A stretch of DNA of 64,000 nt from Clostridia bacterium (GCA_017942005.1 JAGAVJ010000027.1:1-64000); one strand, 5' to 3'; positions 53,452-63,842 are shown, counted from the stretch's first letter. Notes: generated by a model from the letters alone, not told the origin. A program made the numbers and translations.

Positions 53452-54075
53452 CTACTTTTTCTCCGATTGCTTTTTTCCTGACTTTGGCGCCTGTTTTGCA
53501 CCGGCATGCGGCTTTTTCTTCTTGGACGCCGAAAAGCCAAACCAGCCGAGTTTTTTGCCGAGTGCAAAATATTCGCCATGTGCAAAGGCAGCAAGATGTG
53601 CCTGTTCCAGACGCAGCTTCCCGTCCGCTCCAATAAGAGCATCCTCGACATGGACCGATACAATATCCGCCATGAACATATCATGAGAGCCAAGCGGAAT
53701 TACATCGGTGACACGGCAGGCAAGGGACAGCGGCGCTTCTGCAATCATCGGACACGAAAATCCCGGAACCGGGGCTTTATGCAGTCCGCATTTTTCAAAT
53801 TTGTCGACTTTTGCCCCTGTGTACATCCCGCAAAAATCCGCAGCACGAATCAGGGATTCTGTCGTCAGATTGATGACAAATTCTCCGGAATTTTTAATGA
53901 TGTCATAGGAATATCGGCGCGGACGCACGGATATATAGGTTTTCGGCGGAACGGTGTTGAGTATTCCCGTCCATGCAACGGTCAGTATGTTGGACGCTTC
54001 CATCGTCCCAAGCGAAATCATGACCGGCGGAATCGGTGCAATCAGAGCGCCGCCGCGCCATTCGGTTTTTGCCAT
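53452..54075 (-). CDS. Flavin reductase family protein (FMN-binding split barrel)
   Basis: Binds FMN and probably reduces it or uses it as a cofactor; the acceptor is unknown. The 207-residue protein shows the split-barrel order: PIPPVMISLGTMEASNILTVAWTGILNTVPPKTYISVRP, SYDIIKNSGEFVINLTTE (the flavin-reductase core), and a Gly/Ser segment DVIPLGSHDMFMADIVSVHV. A Lys-rich C-terminal tail of about 25 residues (KKKKPHAGAKQAPKSGKKQSEKK in part) is unusual. SD GGAAAG. It lies directly upstream of def on the minus strand. Confidence 0.9.
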   Translation of the reverse strand: MAKTEWRGGALIAPIPPVMISLGTMEASNILTVAWTGILNTVPPKTYISVRPRRYSYDIIKNSGEFVINLTTESLIRAADFCGMYTGAKVDKFEKCGLHKAPVPGFSCPMIAEAPLSLACRVTDVIPLGSHDMFMADIVSVHVEDALIGADGKLRLEQAHLAAFAHGEYFALGKKLGWFGFSASKKKKPHAGAKQAPKSGKKQSEKK

Positions 54076-54114
54076 AATAGTGCTTTTCTTTCCTTTTTAT
54101 TTTTTCTTTACGGT

Positions 54115-56604
54115 TTACAGATGTCTTATTTTCGTGATACATACGGTTTCACCGCGCTTTAAGAACATGCTGTTATCTGACAGCAGATACGGCACATCCA
54201 ATAACAGTACCGGAACTGTAGTATTTGCGTGTACGGTCAGGGTTGTATCATCTTCTGCCGCAACCGTAAAGGAAGGTGTGTCATCCCACGCCATATATTT
54301 CCATGCAAGCGGCAGGTAATATGCACGGTCCTCCCCTTCCCCTGCATCCGAGGTCAAATCACACAACAGCATCCATTCACTGTCACCTATATCTGCCGAA
54401 TCTGCAAAAGAATACAAAACGCGGCTTTCATTGCATAGGGATGTAAACGAAAGATGCGCAAGGGTCTCCTCTGCACCGGTGGGGATATGATACCGATAGA
54501 GCCGCACCGTACCGGAAACGGTATCACATCCTCTATGACAAACCGTGACAGAAAGGGGTTTGTCCTCCCCCTCCCGTGCTATGGATACGATGATCGGTTT
54601 TGCCGCACGGCGGAACATGTAGTATCCGGGTTTCGGCGCACCGTAATAATCCACCATGGACCAGCTGTTGGCTGCCGGCCAGCAGTCATTGAACATCCAA
54701 TACACAATGCCGGAAGAAAACCATGCATTGCGCCGGAACAGCTCTAAACTGAGGCGAATCCATTCGCAGTGCAGAAGCTGCATCTTTGCAATACGGTCGG
54801 CGCCGTCTTTATAATCGCCGAACATGCCGCGCGCCATCCGGTCAAGATAGCCGTACAGGGTGATGTCGCCAAGCCCCGGATTGTTTTTGGTATGGTATTC
54901 CGATACCGAAACGTCATCGCCGAAAATATCCTCATCCGTCATAAAGCGTCTGAGAGAAGAGACATACGGCATTCCCATTGCCGGCTGTTCTGCACAGAAC
55001 CGAGCAAGATATTGGGCAAAATACGCCTGATATGCATCAAAATTTCCCTCTCTGATATAGGCAAAGAAGTTCCCTAAAAACTGTGTATTGTGCGTCGTTC
55101 CGCGTACACCGGAAGCATAGGGCTTGCCGCCGTACGGACTGGACGGCAGAAATCTGCGGTGCGGGTCAAGCACGGCAAGCACAGGACCAATTCCCTCCAA
55201 TGCAGCGCGTCTGCCGGAATACTGCGCCATGTTTTCGTCACCCAGAATCGCATTTTCATTGTCTCCCGACCAATACACAAGGCAGGGATGATTGCGCAGA
55301 GCGAGCGCCGCTTCCTTTGCCTCCAGACGCAGATGATCGATAAACGCGTCGTCTTCTTCCGGATATACACCGCATGCCATCAAAAAGTCCTGCGTGACAA
55401 GAATGCCGTATCGGTCACATGCGTCATAAAATGCATCATGTTCAAAAATACCGCCGCCCCAGACACGCAGCATCGTATAACCGCCGTCCCGTGCAAGGCG
55501 CACCAGATGTTCCAGCTTTTCTGCTGTTTCCGCAGAGGGAAACGGTTCTGCCGGAACCCAGTTTGCACCGGTACAGAAAATTCTGATTCCGTTTATGTAC
55601 AGAATAAATGATGAAGAACCTTCATTTTTATCCCATTCGGTCATATGTGCATACGTTTTTAAGTTTTTGGCGCGTACTGCTTCCACAGAATCCGATGCGT
55701 CCTCTACCTCTGCAATGGCAACCGTGCGGATGCCGAATGTCTGTGTTTTGACAATTTCGCCGTTCTGCCGCACTTCAAGCGTATACAGTGGCTGCGCACC
55801 GTATCCGTGCGGATACCACAGCTGTGCATTTGCAAGGTCCGCATACATCGCAAGCGTAGTTTCCGTTTGATCTTTTTCACTTGGAAGAATCCGGCGTGTA
55901 CGGGAAAAGACCGTTTTCCCCTCCGGGTCTGTAATGACAAATTCGGCTTCCCCATTCCCCGTCAATGCTGCAAAGGCAGCATTGATTCCGATCTGAGCAA
56001 GGGAGCCCCCATCGCCGTCTGGCAGAATGGTGTTTGTATAGACATAAAGGTGTTCCAACCGATCTGCCCTGGGAAGCTCCAAAGCAGCATCTTTCCAGAT
56101 TCCCATGGTCACAAACCGTGCAACCCAGTCCCATCCATACGTGCATTGCATCCGGCGGGTGTATAACCGTTCTGTCGTAAATGCACCGCTGCGCGGGGGC
56201 AGACTTTCCACCTCGCGCACCGGAGAACGGAAGTGCACCTCCACTGTGTTTTCTCCCGGGTGCAAAAATCCCTTTGTCGGGAAACGAAAGGAAACAAACA
56301 TATCGTCCGCTTCTCCAATGCAGTTTCCATTCAAAAAGACTGTACAGTAGGTATCCAGTCCTGCAAAATACAGCACTGCATCCGTTTTTGCTTCTTCTGC
56401 TTCTACAGAAAAAGTACGTGTATAGCTGACGTCACACCGTTCGACCCATTGGCAGTCCTCGGCGTTCTTGCGGTAAAATAAATCTCCCAGAATTCCTGCA
56501 CGCTGTAAATCCGTATGCACACAGCCGGGAACCCGTGCCTCTATGGTGTAATTGTGCGTACCATTGTCCGTTACATGGCACAGCCATGTTCCATTGAGTG
56601 TCAT
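54115..56604 (-). CDS. Glycoside hydrolase family 2 beta-mannosidase
   Basis: Full-length (829-residue) GH2 enzyme expected to remove terminal beta-mannose from manno-oligosaccharides in the cytoplasm; no signal peptide is present. Domains in order: jelly-roll (about 1-190, with GLDTYCTVFLNGNCIGEADDMF and YGWDWVARFVTMGIWKD), an immunoglobulin-like domain (about 190-310), and the TIM barrel with LRVWGGGIFEHDAFYDACDRYGILVTQDF, the acid/base Glu450 in WSGDNEN and the likely nucleophile Glu569 in VSVSEYHTKN. C-terminal beta domains follow. YGWDW is typical of beta-mannosidases. It lies downstream of a class A PBP gene on the same strand. Confidence 0.92.
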   Translation of the reverse strand: MTLNGTWLCHVTDNGTHNYTIEARVPGCVHTDLQRAGILGDLFYRKNAEDCQWVERCDVSYTRTFSVEAEEAKTDAVLYFAGLDTYCTVFLNGNCIGEADDMFVSFRFPTKGFLHPGENTVEVHFRSPVREVESLPPRSGAFTTERLYTRRMQCTYGWDWVARFVTMGIWKDAALELPRADRLEHLYVYTNTILPDGDGGSLAQIGINAAFAALTGNGEAEFVITDPEGKTVFSRTRRILPSEKDQTETTLAMYADLANAQLWYPHGYGAQPLYTLEVRQNGEIVKTQTFGIRTVAIAEVEDASDSVEAVRAKNLKTYAHMTEWDKNEGSSSFILYINGIRIFCTGANWVPAEPFPSAETAEKLEHLVRLARDGGYTMLRVWGGGIFEHDAFYDACDRYGILVTQDFLMACGVYPEEDDAFIDHLRLEAKEAALALRNHPCLVYWSGDNENAILGDENMAQYSGRRAALEGIGPVLAVLDPHRRFLPSSPYGGKPYASGVRGTTHNTQFLGNFFAYIREGNFDAYQAYFAQYLARFCAEQPAMGMPYVSSLRRFMTDEDIFGDDVSVSEYHTKNNPGLGDITLYGYLDRMARGMFGDYKDGADRIAKMQLLHCEWIRLSLELFRRNAWFSSGIVYWMFNDCWPAANSWSMVDYYGAPKPGYYMFRRAAKPIIVSIAREGEDKPLSVTVCHRGCDTVSGTVRLYRYHIPTGAEETLAHLSFTSLCNESRVLYSFADSADIGDSEWMLLCDLTSDAGEGEDRAYYLPLAWKYMAWDDTPSFTVAAEDDTTLTVHANTTVPVLLLDVPYLLSDNSMFLKRGETVCITKIRHL

Positions 56605-56664
56605 ATAAACACCTCTCTCATCATGAAATCGGGACGTTGTCCCGGGGCAAAAACAGCGCCGCTG

Positions 56665-59600
56665 TTAGGCCGCTTCGCCTTCTCCGCCTGCATCTGCTGC
56701 ATTGTCGGCATTAACCGTGGTTTCACCGGCATCCGCCTGTGGTACGTCAGCACTTGCTGACACGTCAGCATTTACTGACACATCAGCGTTAGCTGACGCT
56801 TCTGTCTCTTGTGCCGCCGTTTCAGGCGGTGTATCCGGGACATCTGCTGCCTGCGGCGGCTCGGTGGCAGGCGGTTCCGTTATCGGAGGCTCTGTCTCCT
56901 TCGGTTCCGTCACTGGGGGTTCCGTTTCCTTCGGCTCTGTTACCGGAGGTTCGGTTATCGGAGGTTCTGTTTCTAAAGGTACATCCGTGACCGGCGGTTC
57001 TGTGACAGACGGTACGGGCGGATTCGTTGTCTCTTCTTCGGGTTCCGTCGTCTCCTCGTCTTTGGTATGATCGACATAATGCTCCATACAGAAGGAATTG
57101 ACGGCGCGTGTCGATGTCCCCGACGTTCCTGCATACCGATTTGCGCCAAGAAGGGCATTCCAATACGGAAGAGATTTGGAATCGGTGACGCCGTTCTCCG
57201 GCGACCATGTGCGGTAGACATACTGTGCATCGGTCACCACCACCTGAATCGGGAAGTCCCGGTTTTCTACACGGATCAAGCCAACCTGCGTGATGTTTTC
57301 TTCGGGGCAGTCCTCACATGCAACCGCACCCGTCACTTTGTCATAGTTGACCAGTACATGCGTATCGCATGCCGTTGTAGGTACGGTTTCCTGCGTAAAG
57401 TATCCGGTTTCCACACGGCTGCCGCGCAGATCATGTCTGCATGCATCCGTCACAAGCTTGCCGGAATCCATACAATAGGTGGCAGTCACGACACCGGACG
57501 CAAGAGTAAACGATTCCAGCGGTTTTCCGGATTTCTGCGCTTCCTCAATCAGCGGCTGATGCAGCCGTGTCATGACCACATCCCAAATATAGGTGGCTGG
57601 AGAAACGGTTGCAATGTTGCCGATGGTGCGCTGCTCCATATAACCGAACCAGCATGCACCGACATAATACGGGGTGTAACCGCAGAACCAGCGGTCAAAG
57701 TCATCTGTTGCCGTACCGGTTTTGCCAGCGACATCCACATATTTCTGAAGCGTAACCGCCTTACCGGTACCGTTTTTCACGACGTTCTGCAAAATCTTGG
57801 TCATAATGGAAGCGGTCTGCTCACTGACCACAATGGTACTCTCCGGCTGATTGTCAAGCAGCACTTCGCCGTTTTTATCAAGTACCTTTAAATACGTCCG
57901 CGCCTCTGTATAAATACCGTCATTTGCGAGGAACGAATAGGCCTGTGTCATCTCACGCGGGGAAACACCGAGTGTCAGTGCACCGAGAGACAGCGGTGCA
58001 TAGTCAATATCGGACAAAATCGAACCATCAACACGGGGATAGCTTTTGGTAATGCTCTTCATCCCGATTTTCTGCGAAAAATCATAGGACGCCTGTGTAC
58101 CAAGCCGATCAAGCACCTTCATGGCAATCGTGTTGACAGACCGTTCTACCGCCGAATTGATGGTAGTCAGACCCTTATACACCGTCGGCAGGTTTGCAGG
58201 ATAGGCGCTGTAGGTTGTCGCGCCGTAAGAGGTGGTCTTCTCATTGAAGCGGAACGGCGTGTCATCAAACACAGAACCGTATGTGATCAGTCCCGCATCC
58301 ATTGCCGGCGCATATACCGTCAGAGGCTTAATCGAGGAACCGGGGGACCGTTTTGCCATCGTTGCAATGTTGAAGCCGCGGGAAATGGTCTTTTCTCCGC
58401 GTCCGCCGACAAGACCGAGAATATTGCCTGTTTTGGGGTCTGTGACCACCATAGAGCATTCCGGCTTGACCGCACTTGCGACATTCGGGAAATTGGAATC
58501 GTCTTTGAATACCGATTCCAGCGTATCCTGCACAAACGGGTCCATACAGGTATAAATGGAAAGACCTTCCGAGTACAGCATAGTCGATGCGGCGATATAG
58601 GAGATACCGAACGTTTCCTGTAAATCGGCAATGACATCTTCTATCACAGCATCGGTATACCAGGAGTTTGTCGAGGTTCCCGTCACTTCATCGTACTGCA
58701 TGTCAAGTACAAGCTTTCGCTCACATGCCAGATTGTATTCTGCCTGCGTGATATAGCCGTATTCCAGCATTTCCGCCAATACCTGATTGTTGCGCCGGAA
58801 TTCATTTTTATCCGGATGAGAATAGGGGTTGTAATACGTCGGCGATTTCGGGATGGCAGCAAGCGCTGCGCATTCCGTCAGATTCAGTTCCGAAACGTCC
58901 TTATTGAAATACCGCTGTGCCGCGGCACGGATGCCGTAACAGCCCGAACCGAAGTTGATGGTATTGAGGTACAATTCCAGAATTTCCTGCTTGGAAAGCT
59001 GCTTTTCCAGATTCAGCGCACGGAAGATTTCCTGAATTTTCCGCTGAATGGTCACTTCGTCATCCTGCGTCAGATTTTTAACCAGCTGCTGTGTAATGGT
59101 AGAGCCGCCGCGGGAACCAAGTCCCAGCATATAGTTAAAGGTCGCACCAATGGTGGCATACCAGTCCACACCCTTGTGGTTTAAAAAGCGGTGATCTTCC
59201 ACGGCAATAAACGCATCCACCAAATCTTTCGGCAGCTCATTATAGGAAACCCACAAGCGGTTTTCTGTACTGTGCAGCCGCTGGTCTTCAATTTCGATGG
59301 GAACACCGCGCGCATCGTCGGTATAATCCATATAATAGAGCCGTGTTGTCAGGTTCTGACTGACTGTTAAAAGAGAGGAGTCGATGGTCGGATCGACATA
59401 GTTCTGAATCCAGAGCGCAAGTACGCCGACAACAATGGTACCGGTAATCATGCCGATCAAACCAACCGTAATTACAATATTCAAAAGCCAGGAACCGATA
59501 CGCAGAAGGACAGAACCCATAATACTGCCGGCATGAAGCAGTTCACTGCCCCAATGTACCCTTTGATCGTCATCGCTGCGCGGTTTCGGCGGTTCATTGA

Positions 59601-59820
59601 TATAATGTTTTTTTGTATTTTTTTGATTCGCCTGTGTCTGATCTACGATCACAGCCGCATTCTTTTGCTGTTTGTTCGCTGTTTCATCCGGCGGTGAAGG
59701 CGGTGTCGTTTGCTTGTGTTGTTGATCCTGCGCGGAAATCTGCTGATCCAATCTTGGTTCTCCGGATTGTTCCTGTGCGGTTTTCTCCGCGTGCAGATCT
59801 TCCATCGGCGTTTTGTTCAT
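56665..59820 (-). CDS. Class A penicillin-binding protein (PBP1A-like)
   Basis: Bifunctional peptidoglycan polymerase and cross-linker. I chose 59820 because AAAGGAAGGA lies 8 nt upstream; an ATG at 59871 with AGGATGGAG is also possible. The 1051-residue protein has a disordered cytoplasmic part, one membrane helix (about residues 110-135) and the GT51 domain with AFIAVEDHRFLNHKGVDW and RGGSTITQQLVKNL. The transpeptidase follows with SSIK (SxxK), SVN (SxN) and KTGTA (KTG). A long tail of Pro/Thr/Glu repeats (TEPPVTEPKETEPP) and Asn/Ala/Asp-Val repeats follows the catalytic part. The tail is probably exposed in the wall. Confidence 0.94.
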   Translation of the reverse strand: MNKTPMEDLHAEKTAQEQSGEPRLDQQISAQDQQHKQTTPPSPPDETANKQQKNAAVIVDQTQANQKNTKKHYINEPPKPRSDDDQRVHWGSELLHAGSIMGSVLLRIGSWLLNIVITVGLIGMITGTIVVGVLALWIQNYVDPTIDSSLLTVSQNLTTRLYYMDYTDDARGVPIEIEDQRLHSTENRLWVSYNELPKDLVDAFIAVEDHRFLNHKGVDWYATIGATFNYMLGLGSRGGSTITQQLVKNLTQDDEVTIQRKIQEIFRALNLEKQLSKQEILELYLNTINFGSGCYGIRAAAQRYFNKDVSELNLTECAALAAIPKSPTYYNPYSHPDKNEFRRNNQVLAEMLEYGYITQAEYNLACERKLVLDMQYDEVTGTSTNSWYTDAVIEDVIADLQETFGISYIAASTMLYSEGLSIYTCMDPFVQDTLESVFKDDSNFPNVASAVKPECSMVVTDPKTGNILGLVGGRGEKTISRGFNIATMAKRSPGSSIKPLTVYAPAMDAGLITYGSVFDDTPFRFNEKTTSYGATTYSAYPANLPTVYKGLTTINSAVERSVNTIAMKVLDRLGTQASYDFSQKIGMKSITKSYPRVDGSILSDIDYAPLSLGALTLGVSPREMTQAYSFLANDGIYTEARTYLKVLDKNGEVLLDNQPESTIVVSEQTASIMTKILQNVVKNGTGKAVTLQKYVDVAGKTGTATDDFDRWFCGYTPYYVGACWFGYMEQRTIGNIATVSPATYIWDVVMTRLHQPLIEEAQKSGKPLESFTLASGVVTATYCMDSGKLVTDACRHDLRGSRVETGYFTQETVPTTACDTHVLVNYDKVTGAVACEDCPEENITQVGLIRVENRDFPIQVVVTDAQYVYRTWSPENGVTDSKSLPYWNALLGANRYAGTSGTSTRAVNSFCMEHYVDHTKDEETTEPEEETTNPPVPSVTEPPVTDVPLETEPPITEPPVTEPKETEPPVTEPKETEPPITEPPATEPPQAADVPDTPPETAAQETEASANADVSVNADVSASADVPQADAGETTVNADNAADAGGEGEAA
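56740..56990 (-). repeat. Tandem repeats encoding the PBP tail
   Basis: 56740-56800 holds 15-18-bp units around GCTGACACGTCAGCA, each partly palindromic, encoding NADVSVNADVSASADV. 56865-56990 holds about six degenerate units of GGTTCCGTTATCGGAGGCTC type, encoding TEPPITEPPVTEPK-like repeats. Confidence 0.7.
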
Positions 59821-59879
59821 ACGCGATTCCTTCCTTTCCTTTTTCTGACCATCGGGCTGTCGCATTTCCATGCTCCATC

Positions 59880-60013
59880 CTATAAAATTCGTCTTTTCGC
59901 TTTTTCAAGCGAAATTTCACAGTGGAATTTTGTCAAAATCCACTATGAAAACGCCGAATTCGGATCACTCCGTGATCCCGGGCTGTTGCAAGTTTATAAC
60001 TTGTAACAGCCCC
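59880..60013. other. Hairpin-rich dnaE-PBP intergenic region
   Basis: Four inverted repeats stand in a row: CGCTTTTTCAAGCG, CACAGTGGAATTTTG/CAAAATCCACTATG, CGGATCACTCCGTGATCCCG, and GGGCTGTTGCAAG (59983) with CTTGTAACAGCCC (60012). The last belongs to the hairpin family at 29674, 31992 and 37979. None has a good T-run on the minus strand. Confidence 0.55.
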
Positions 60014-60038
60014 GTAAAAATCTTATTTTTTAGACTTT

Positions 60039-63000
60039 TTATCGTAAAATGGCGTTTTCTTTTCCAAGCAGTTCTTCAAATTGCAGAAGCACATACGGTG
60101 TGAGTACAATGGGCGGCGTGATATTGCGGATATACTTCTTTTCCGCTTCGTCATAAAATACAATAGCAATGCTGTATGCCGCACGATCCGCCACAAATAT
60201 TTCCGCCAGATTTTTCGCATGACAGAACCGCTCGTCCCCCTCGTCCACATGCGGTACACGCAGAAACAGCGTTCTTGCATTCGGCGGGAACGGTGTTTCC
60301 GATACAGGCTTTGACACGCGAGCGGCTGCCTGCGGCATCGGACTTGGCTGCAATTGCATCGTATCCCCTCTCACGATGGTACTTTTCTCCGCAGGGGATT
60401 CCTCTGCAATGGGTTCCGTTGAGGAAACTCCATTGTTTTCTATGCCTGTCCCATCCATTTGTGGAAGTCCGTCTCCCCCAAATGCTGTGGATTGTTTCAG
60501 GGGCAAAACTGTTTTTGCAAGAATTTTCGGCGCTTCCTCTTCCTTTACCGACAATGTGCCGACAATGTACAGTGCAGCATCGGAAATCAGATACGGTGTA
60601 CATGAGGACAATACCTTTGGAAATAGAATGACCTCGATTTCCGCATACCGATCCTCCAAGGTGATAAATGCCATCTGATCTCCCCGCTTGGTCTGCTTTG
60701 ATATCCGTTTTGACACAATACCGGCAACCGCAACCTGTTTTCCGTCGGCAAATGTACCGCCATCAAAGTCGCCTTTTGCCATAAAACCAGGTTCGTCTTC
60801 CCCGTCAGCCTCCTCAAAGGATGCCAGAATTTCGCTGATCTCTGTCGGATGCAGCTGTGATAAATGCTCTTTATAGTCGTCTAAAAGATGTCCTGAGAAG
60901 CACTGTCCGGTCGCATCGCGTTCCATCAAAAGCAGTTCCCTGCCGGAAAATTCCGGAATATCCGGGTATCGAAAGCCTTCTGTCATCCGTCTTTGCGCCT
61001 GTCCCAAAGACACGGATGCAGGTTCCTCCGCCTCCGATGCCGCCGAAAACAGATCCAGCTGTCCTGTCACAGCGGTACGCGCCCTGTCTGCATACTGATC
61101 AATCAATTGTTCAAAAGAGGCAAAAAGCTGACTGCGCTTTTGTGGTAGTGCATCGAATGCACCGCATTTGATCAACGCTTCCACAGGACGGCGGGGGCAA
61201 TCCTGCTGTTCTGTCATACGCGCGACAAAATCCTCGAAATCGGAAAACGGACGCTTCCCGCGTTCTTCTATAATATGGGAAACAAATTGGACTCCAACAT
61301 TTTTTACAGCCAATAGTCCGTAGCGAATACACTTCTGCCCGTTTTTTTCTGCAACATGGTAGTATTTTGCACTTTCGTTGATATCCGGCGCCAAAATGGA
61401 AAGATGCATATGCTGTGCTTCTGCAATATATTCCGCAGTTTTGTTCATGCTGCCGTTGACAGAGGTCAAAAGCGCCGAAAAATATTCTCCGGGATAGTGA
61501 CGCTTCAAGTATGCCGTTCGATATGCCGTATAGGCATACGCGGTTGCATGGCTTTTATTGAACGCATACTTTGCAAACGACGCCATATCGTCAAACAGTG
61601 CGCCCGCCGTTTCCTCCGTCATACCGGACGAAAGTGCGCCTGTATTGATGACATTGCCATCCTTGTCCTTCTGACCGTACAAAAATGCCTGTCGCTCTTC
61701 TTCCATTACGTCGGTTTTCTTTTTTGCCATTGCGCGGCGGACAAGGTCTGCACGCGCATAGGAATATCCCGCAACGGTACGGCATATCTGCATGACCTGC
61801 TCCTGATATACAATGCATCCGAATGTGACGTCCAGAATATCCTCCAAAAGCGGCGTCGTATAGGTAATTTCTGTTGGATGCTGCCGGTTGTATAAGAATT
61901 TCGGAATCGAGTCCATCGGTCCCGGACGGTAAAGCGAAATTGCCGCAACAATCATTTCCAGGTTTTCCGGCACAAGCTGCATAAGCATATTCCGCATACC
62001 GCCGGACTCCAGCTGGAACACACCGAGCGTTTTCCCTTGTCCGATCATCGCATAGGTTTCAGTGTCGTTAAACGGTACCTTGTCCATTTGAAAGGAAGGC
62101 GTGTGTTCCCGTATCTGCGCCTCGGTATCCGCAATAACGGTCAGATACCGCAGTCCGAGAAAATCAATCTTTAAAAGTCCCAGCGCCGCCACCGTATCCA
62201 TGTCAAACTGTGTCACCACCATACCGCCGTTTTCCGCAAGCGGCACGTATTCCATGACCGGACGGTCGGTAATCACGACACCGGCAGCATGCGTAGACGC
62301 ATGACGCGGCATTCCCTCCAGCGCCTTTGCGGTATCGATCAGATTCTTTACAGTGGGGCTGCCGTCGTACATATCCCGCAGTTCCTTTTGCTCCAGTGCA
62401 CGATCCAGCGTCATGTGCAGATCCTGCGGAATTGCCTTTGCAACAGCATCGACTTCTGCATACGGCATTCCCAGCGCACGGCCGACATCCCGTACCGCCG
62501 CACGGGCGGCAAGCGTTCCAAAGGTCACAATCTGGGCAACGTGATCTTCTCCATACCGACGCTTGACATACTCAATCACCTCACCGCGGCGGGTATCGCA
62601 GAAGTCAATGTCAAAGTCCGGCATGCTGACACGTTCCGGATTCAGAAAACGTTCAAACATCAGCTGATATTTAATCGAATCCACATCGGTAATACCAATC
62701 AGGTATGCAATCAGGGAACCTGCGCCGGAGCCTCTGCCGGGTCCCACCGGGATTCCTTCGCTTTTTGCATAGTGAATGAAATCCCACACAATCAGATAGT
62801 ATTCTGCATACCCCATCTCACAAATGACGCGCCATTCATATGCAATTCGTTCTCTGTATTCTTCCTCTGGATGAGCGGCGCTCAAAACAAGACTGCCGTC
62901 TGCAATCTTCTGCGCAAAGCCCTCCAGTGCAAGCCTATGAAGATAGTCCGGCGCATCCGTTCCGTCCGGCGTTTCAAAAACCGGAAGATACAATTTGTCG

Positions 63001-63842
63001 AATTGGAACGCAAAGTGACAGCGTTCTGCAATCCGTCCAGTATTGCGCAGCGCTTCTTCATCCTCCGGAAACAATGCCTCCATTTCCCCGGTAGACTTAT
63101 AATAAAATTCGTCCGTTTCAAACCCGAGCGGTCTGCCCTCGGAAACCGTTGTATTGGTCTGAATGCACATGAGAATCGATTGGATATCCGCATCGGTTCT
63201 GCGCGGATAATGCGCATCATTTGTCACAACCAGCGGCAATCCGGTTTCTTTGGCAAGCTTCCGCAGACTCCGATTGACCGACTTCTGCTCTGCCATCCCA
63301 TGATCCTGCATTTCCAGATAAACGTGTTCAGAACCGAAAACAGAGTCGAGCCACAGTGCATACTGCTTTGCTCCTTCATAATCCCCGCGGGACAACAGCG
63401 ACGGAATATAGCCGCCCAGACAGGCGGACAGACAGATCAGTCCCTCATGGTACTGTTCCAGCAGTTCCCCGTCCACACGCGGTTTTCCGTAAAACCCTTC
63501 TGTGTAGCCGCGGGAAACAAGCGCTGTCAGATTTTTGTACCCCGTTTCATTTTCCACAAGCAGAACCAAATGATAATAATTCGATTCTCTGTCTGCGGTT
63601 TTTATCAATCTCGACTTTGGCGCAACATAAACCTCGCATCCGAGAATCGGCTTGATGCCTTCCTTGACACAAGCGCAGAAAAATGCGACTGCACCGTACA
63701 TATTGCCGTGGTCGGTCAATGCCACAGCGGTATGTCCGGCTTCCTTCGCAAGGCGGGGAATATCCGTAATGCGGATTGCACCGTCAAGCAGGCTGTATTC
63801 ACTGTGAAGATGTAAGTGGACAAATGCATTTTCTTCAAGCAT
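60039..63842 (-). CDS. dnaE: DNA polymerase III subunit alpha
   Basis: Replicative polymerase of the DnaE type. The 1267-residue protein starts with a PHP domain (HLHLHSEYSLLDGAIRI, ALTDHGNMYGAV). The catalytic palm has GRGSGAGSLIAYLIGI and the Asp motif PDFDIDFCDTRR (about residue 405). The fingers hold SLYRPGPMDSIPKF and TFGCIVYQEQVMQICR. A helix-hairpin-helix region and a C-terminal OB fold (VAVAGIVSKRISKQTKRGDQ, about residue 1035) follow. A low-complexity segment sits between the OB fold and the final domain. SD AAGAGGTAAG. The gene follows whiA after 31 nt on the same strand. Confidence 0.97.
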   Translation of the reverse strand: MLEENAFVHLHLHSEYSLLDGAIRITDIPRLAKEAGHTAVALTDHGNMYGAVAFFCACVKEGIKPILGCEVYVAPKSRLIKTADRESNYYHLVLLVENETGYKNLTALVSRGYTEGFYGKPRVDGELLEQYHEGLICLSACLGGYIPSLLSRGDYEGAKQYALWLDSVFGSEHVYLEMQDHGMAEQKSVNRSLRKLAKETGLPLVVTNDAHYPRRTDADIQSILMCIQTNTTVSEGRPLGFETDEFYYKSTGEMEALFPEDEEALRNTGRIAERCHFAFQFDKLYLPVFETPDGTDAPDYLHRLALEGFAQKIADGSLVLSAAHPEEEYRERIAYEWRVICEMGYAEYYLIVWDFIHYAKSEGIPVGPGRGSGAGSLIAYLIGITDVDSIKYQLMFERFLNPERVSMPDFDIDFCDTRRGEVIEYVKRRYGEDHVAQIVTFGTLAARAAVRDVGRALGMPYAEVDAVAKAIPQDLHMTLDRALEQKELRDMYDGSPTVKNLIDTAKALEGMPRHASTHAAGVVITDRPVMEYVPLAENGGMVVTQFDMDTVAALGLLKIDFLGLRYLTVIADTEAQIREHTPSFQMDKVPFNDTETYAMIGQGKTLGVFQLESGGMRNMLMQLVPENLEMIVAAISLYRPGPMDSIPKFLYNRQHPTEITYTTPLLEDILDVTFGCIVYQEQVMQICRTVAGYSYARADLVRRAMAKKKTDVMEEERQAFLYGQKDKDGNVINTGALSSGMTEETAGALFDDMASFAKYAFNKSHATAYAYTAYRTAYLKRHYPGEYFSALLTSVNGSMNKTAEYIAEAQHMHLSILAPDINESAKYYHVAEKNGQKCIRYGLLAVKNVGVQFVSHIIEERGKRPFSDFEDFVARMTEQQDCPRRPVEALIKCGAFDALPQKRSQLFASFEQLIDQYADRARTAVTGQLDLFSAASEAEEPASVSLGQAQRRMTEGFRYPDIPEFSGRELLLMERDATGQCFSGHLLDDYKEHLSQLHPTEISEILASFEEADGEDEPGFMAKGDFDGGTFADGKQVAVAGIVSKRISKQTKRGDQMAFITLEDRYAEIEVILFPKVLSSCTPYLISDAALYIVGTLSVKEEEAPKILAKTVLPLKQSTAFGGDGLPQMDGTGIENNGVSSTEPIAEESPAEKSTIVRGDTMQLQPSPMPQAAARVSKPVSETPFPPNARTLFLRVPHVDEGDERFCHAKNLAEIFVADRAAYSIAIVFYDEAEKKYIRNITPPIVLTPYVLLQFEELLGKENAILR

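Noticed and set aside
62289..63815. Plus-strand ORF of 508 codons inside dnaE
   Set aside because: It is an antisense frame over the conserved PHP and palm domains of DnaE; its Cys/Arg/His-rich translation is typical of shadow frames in this base composition.
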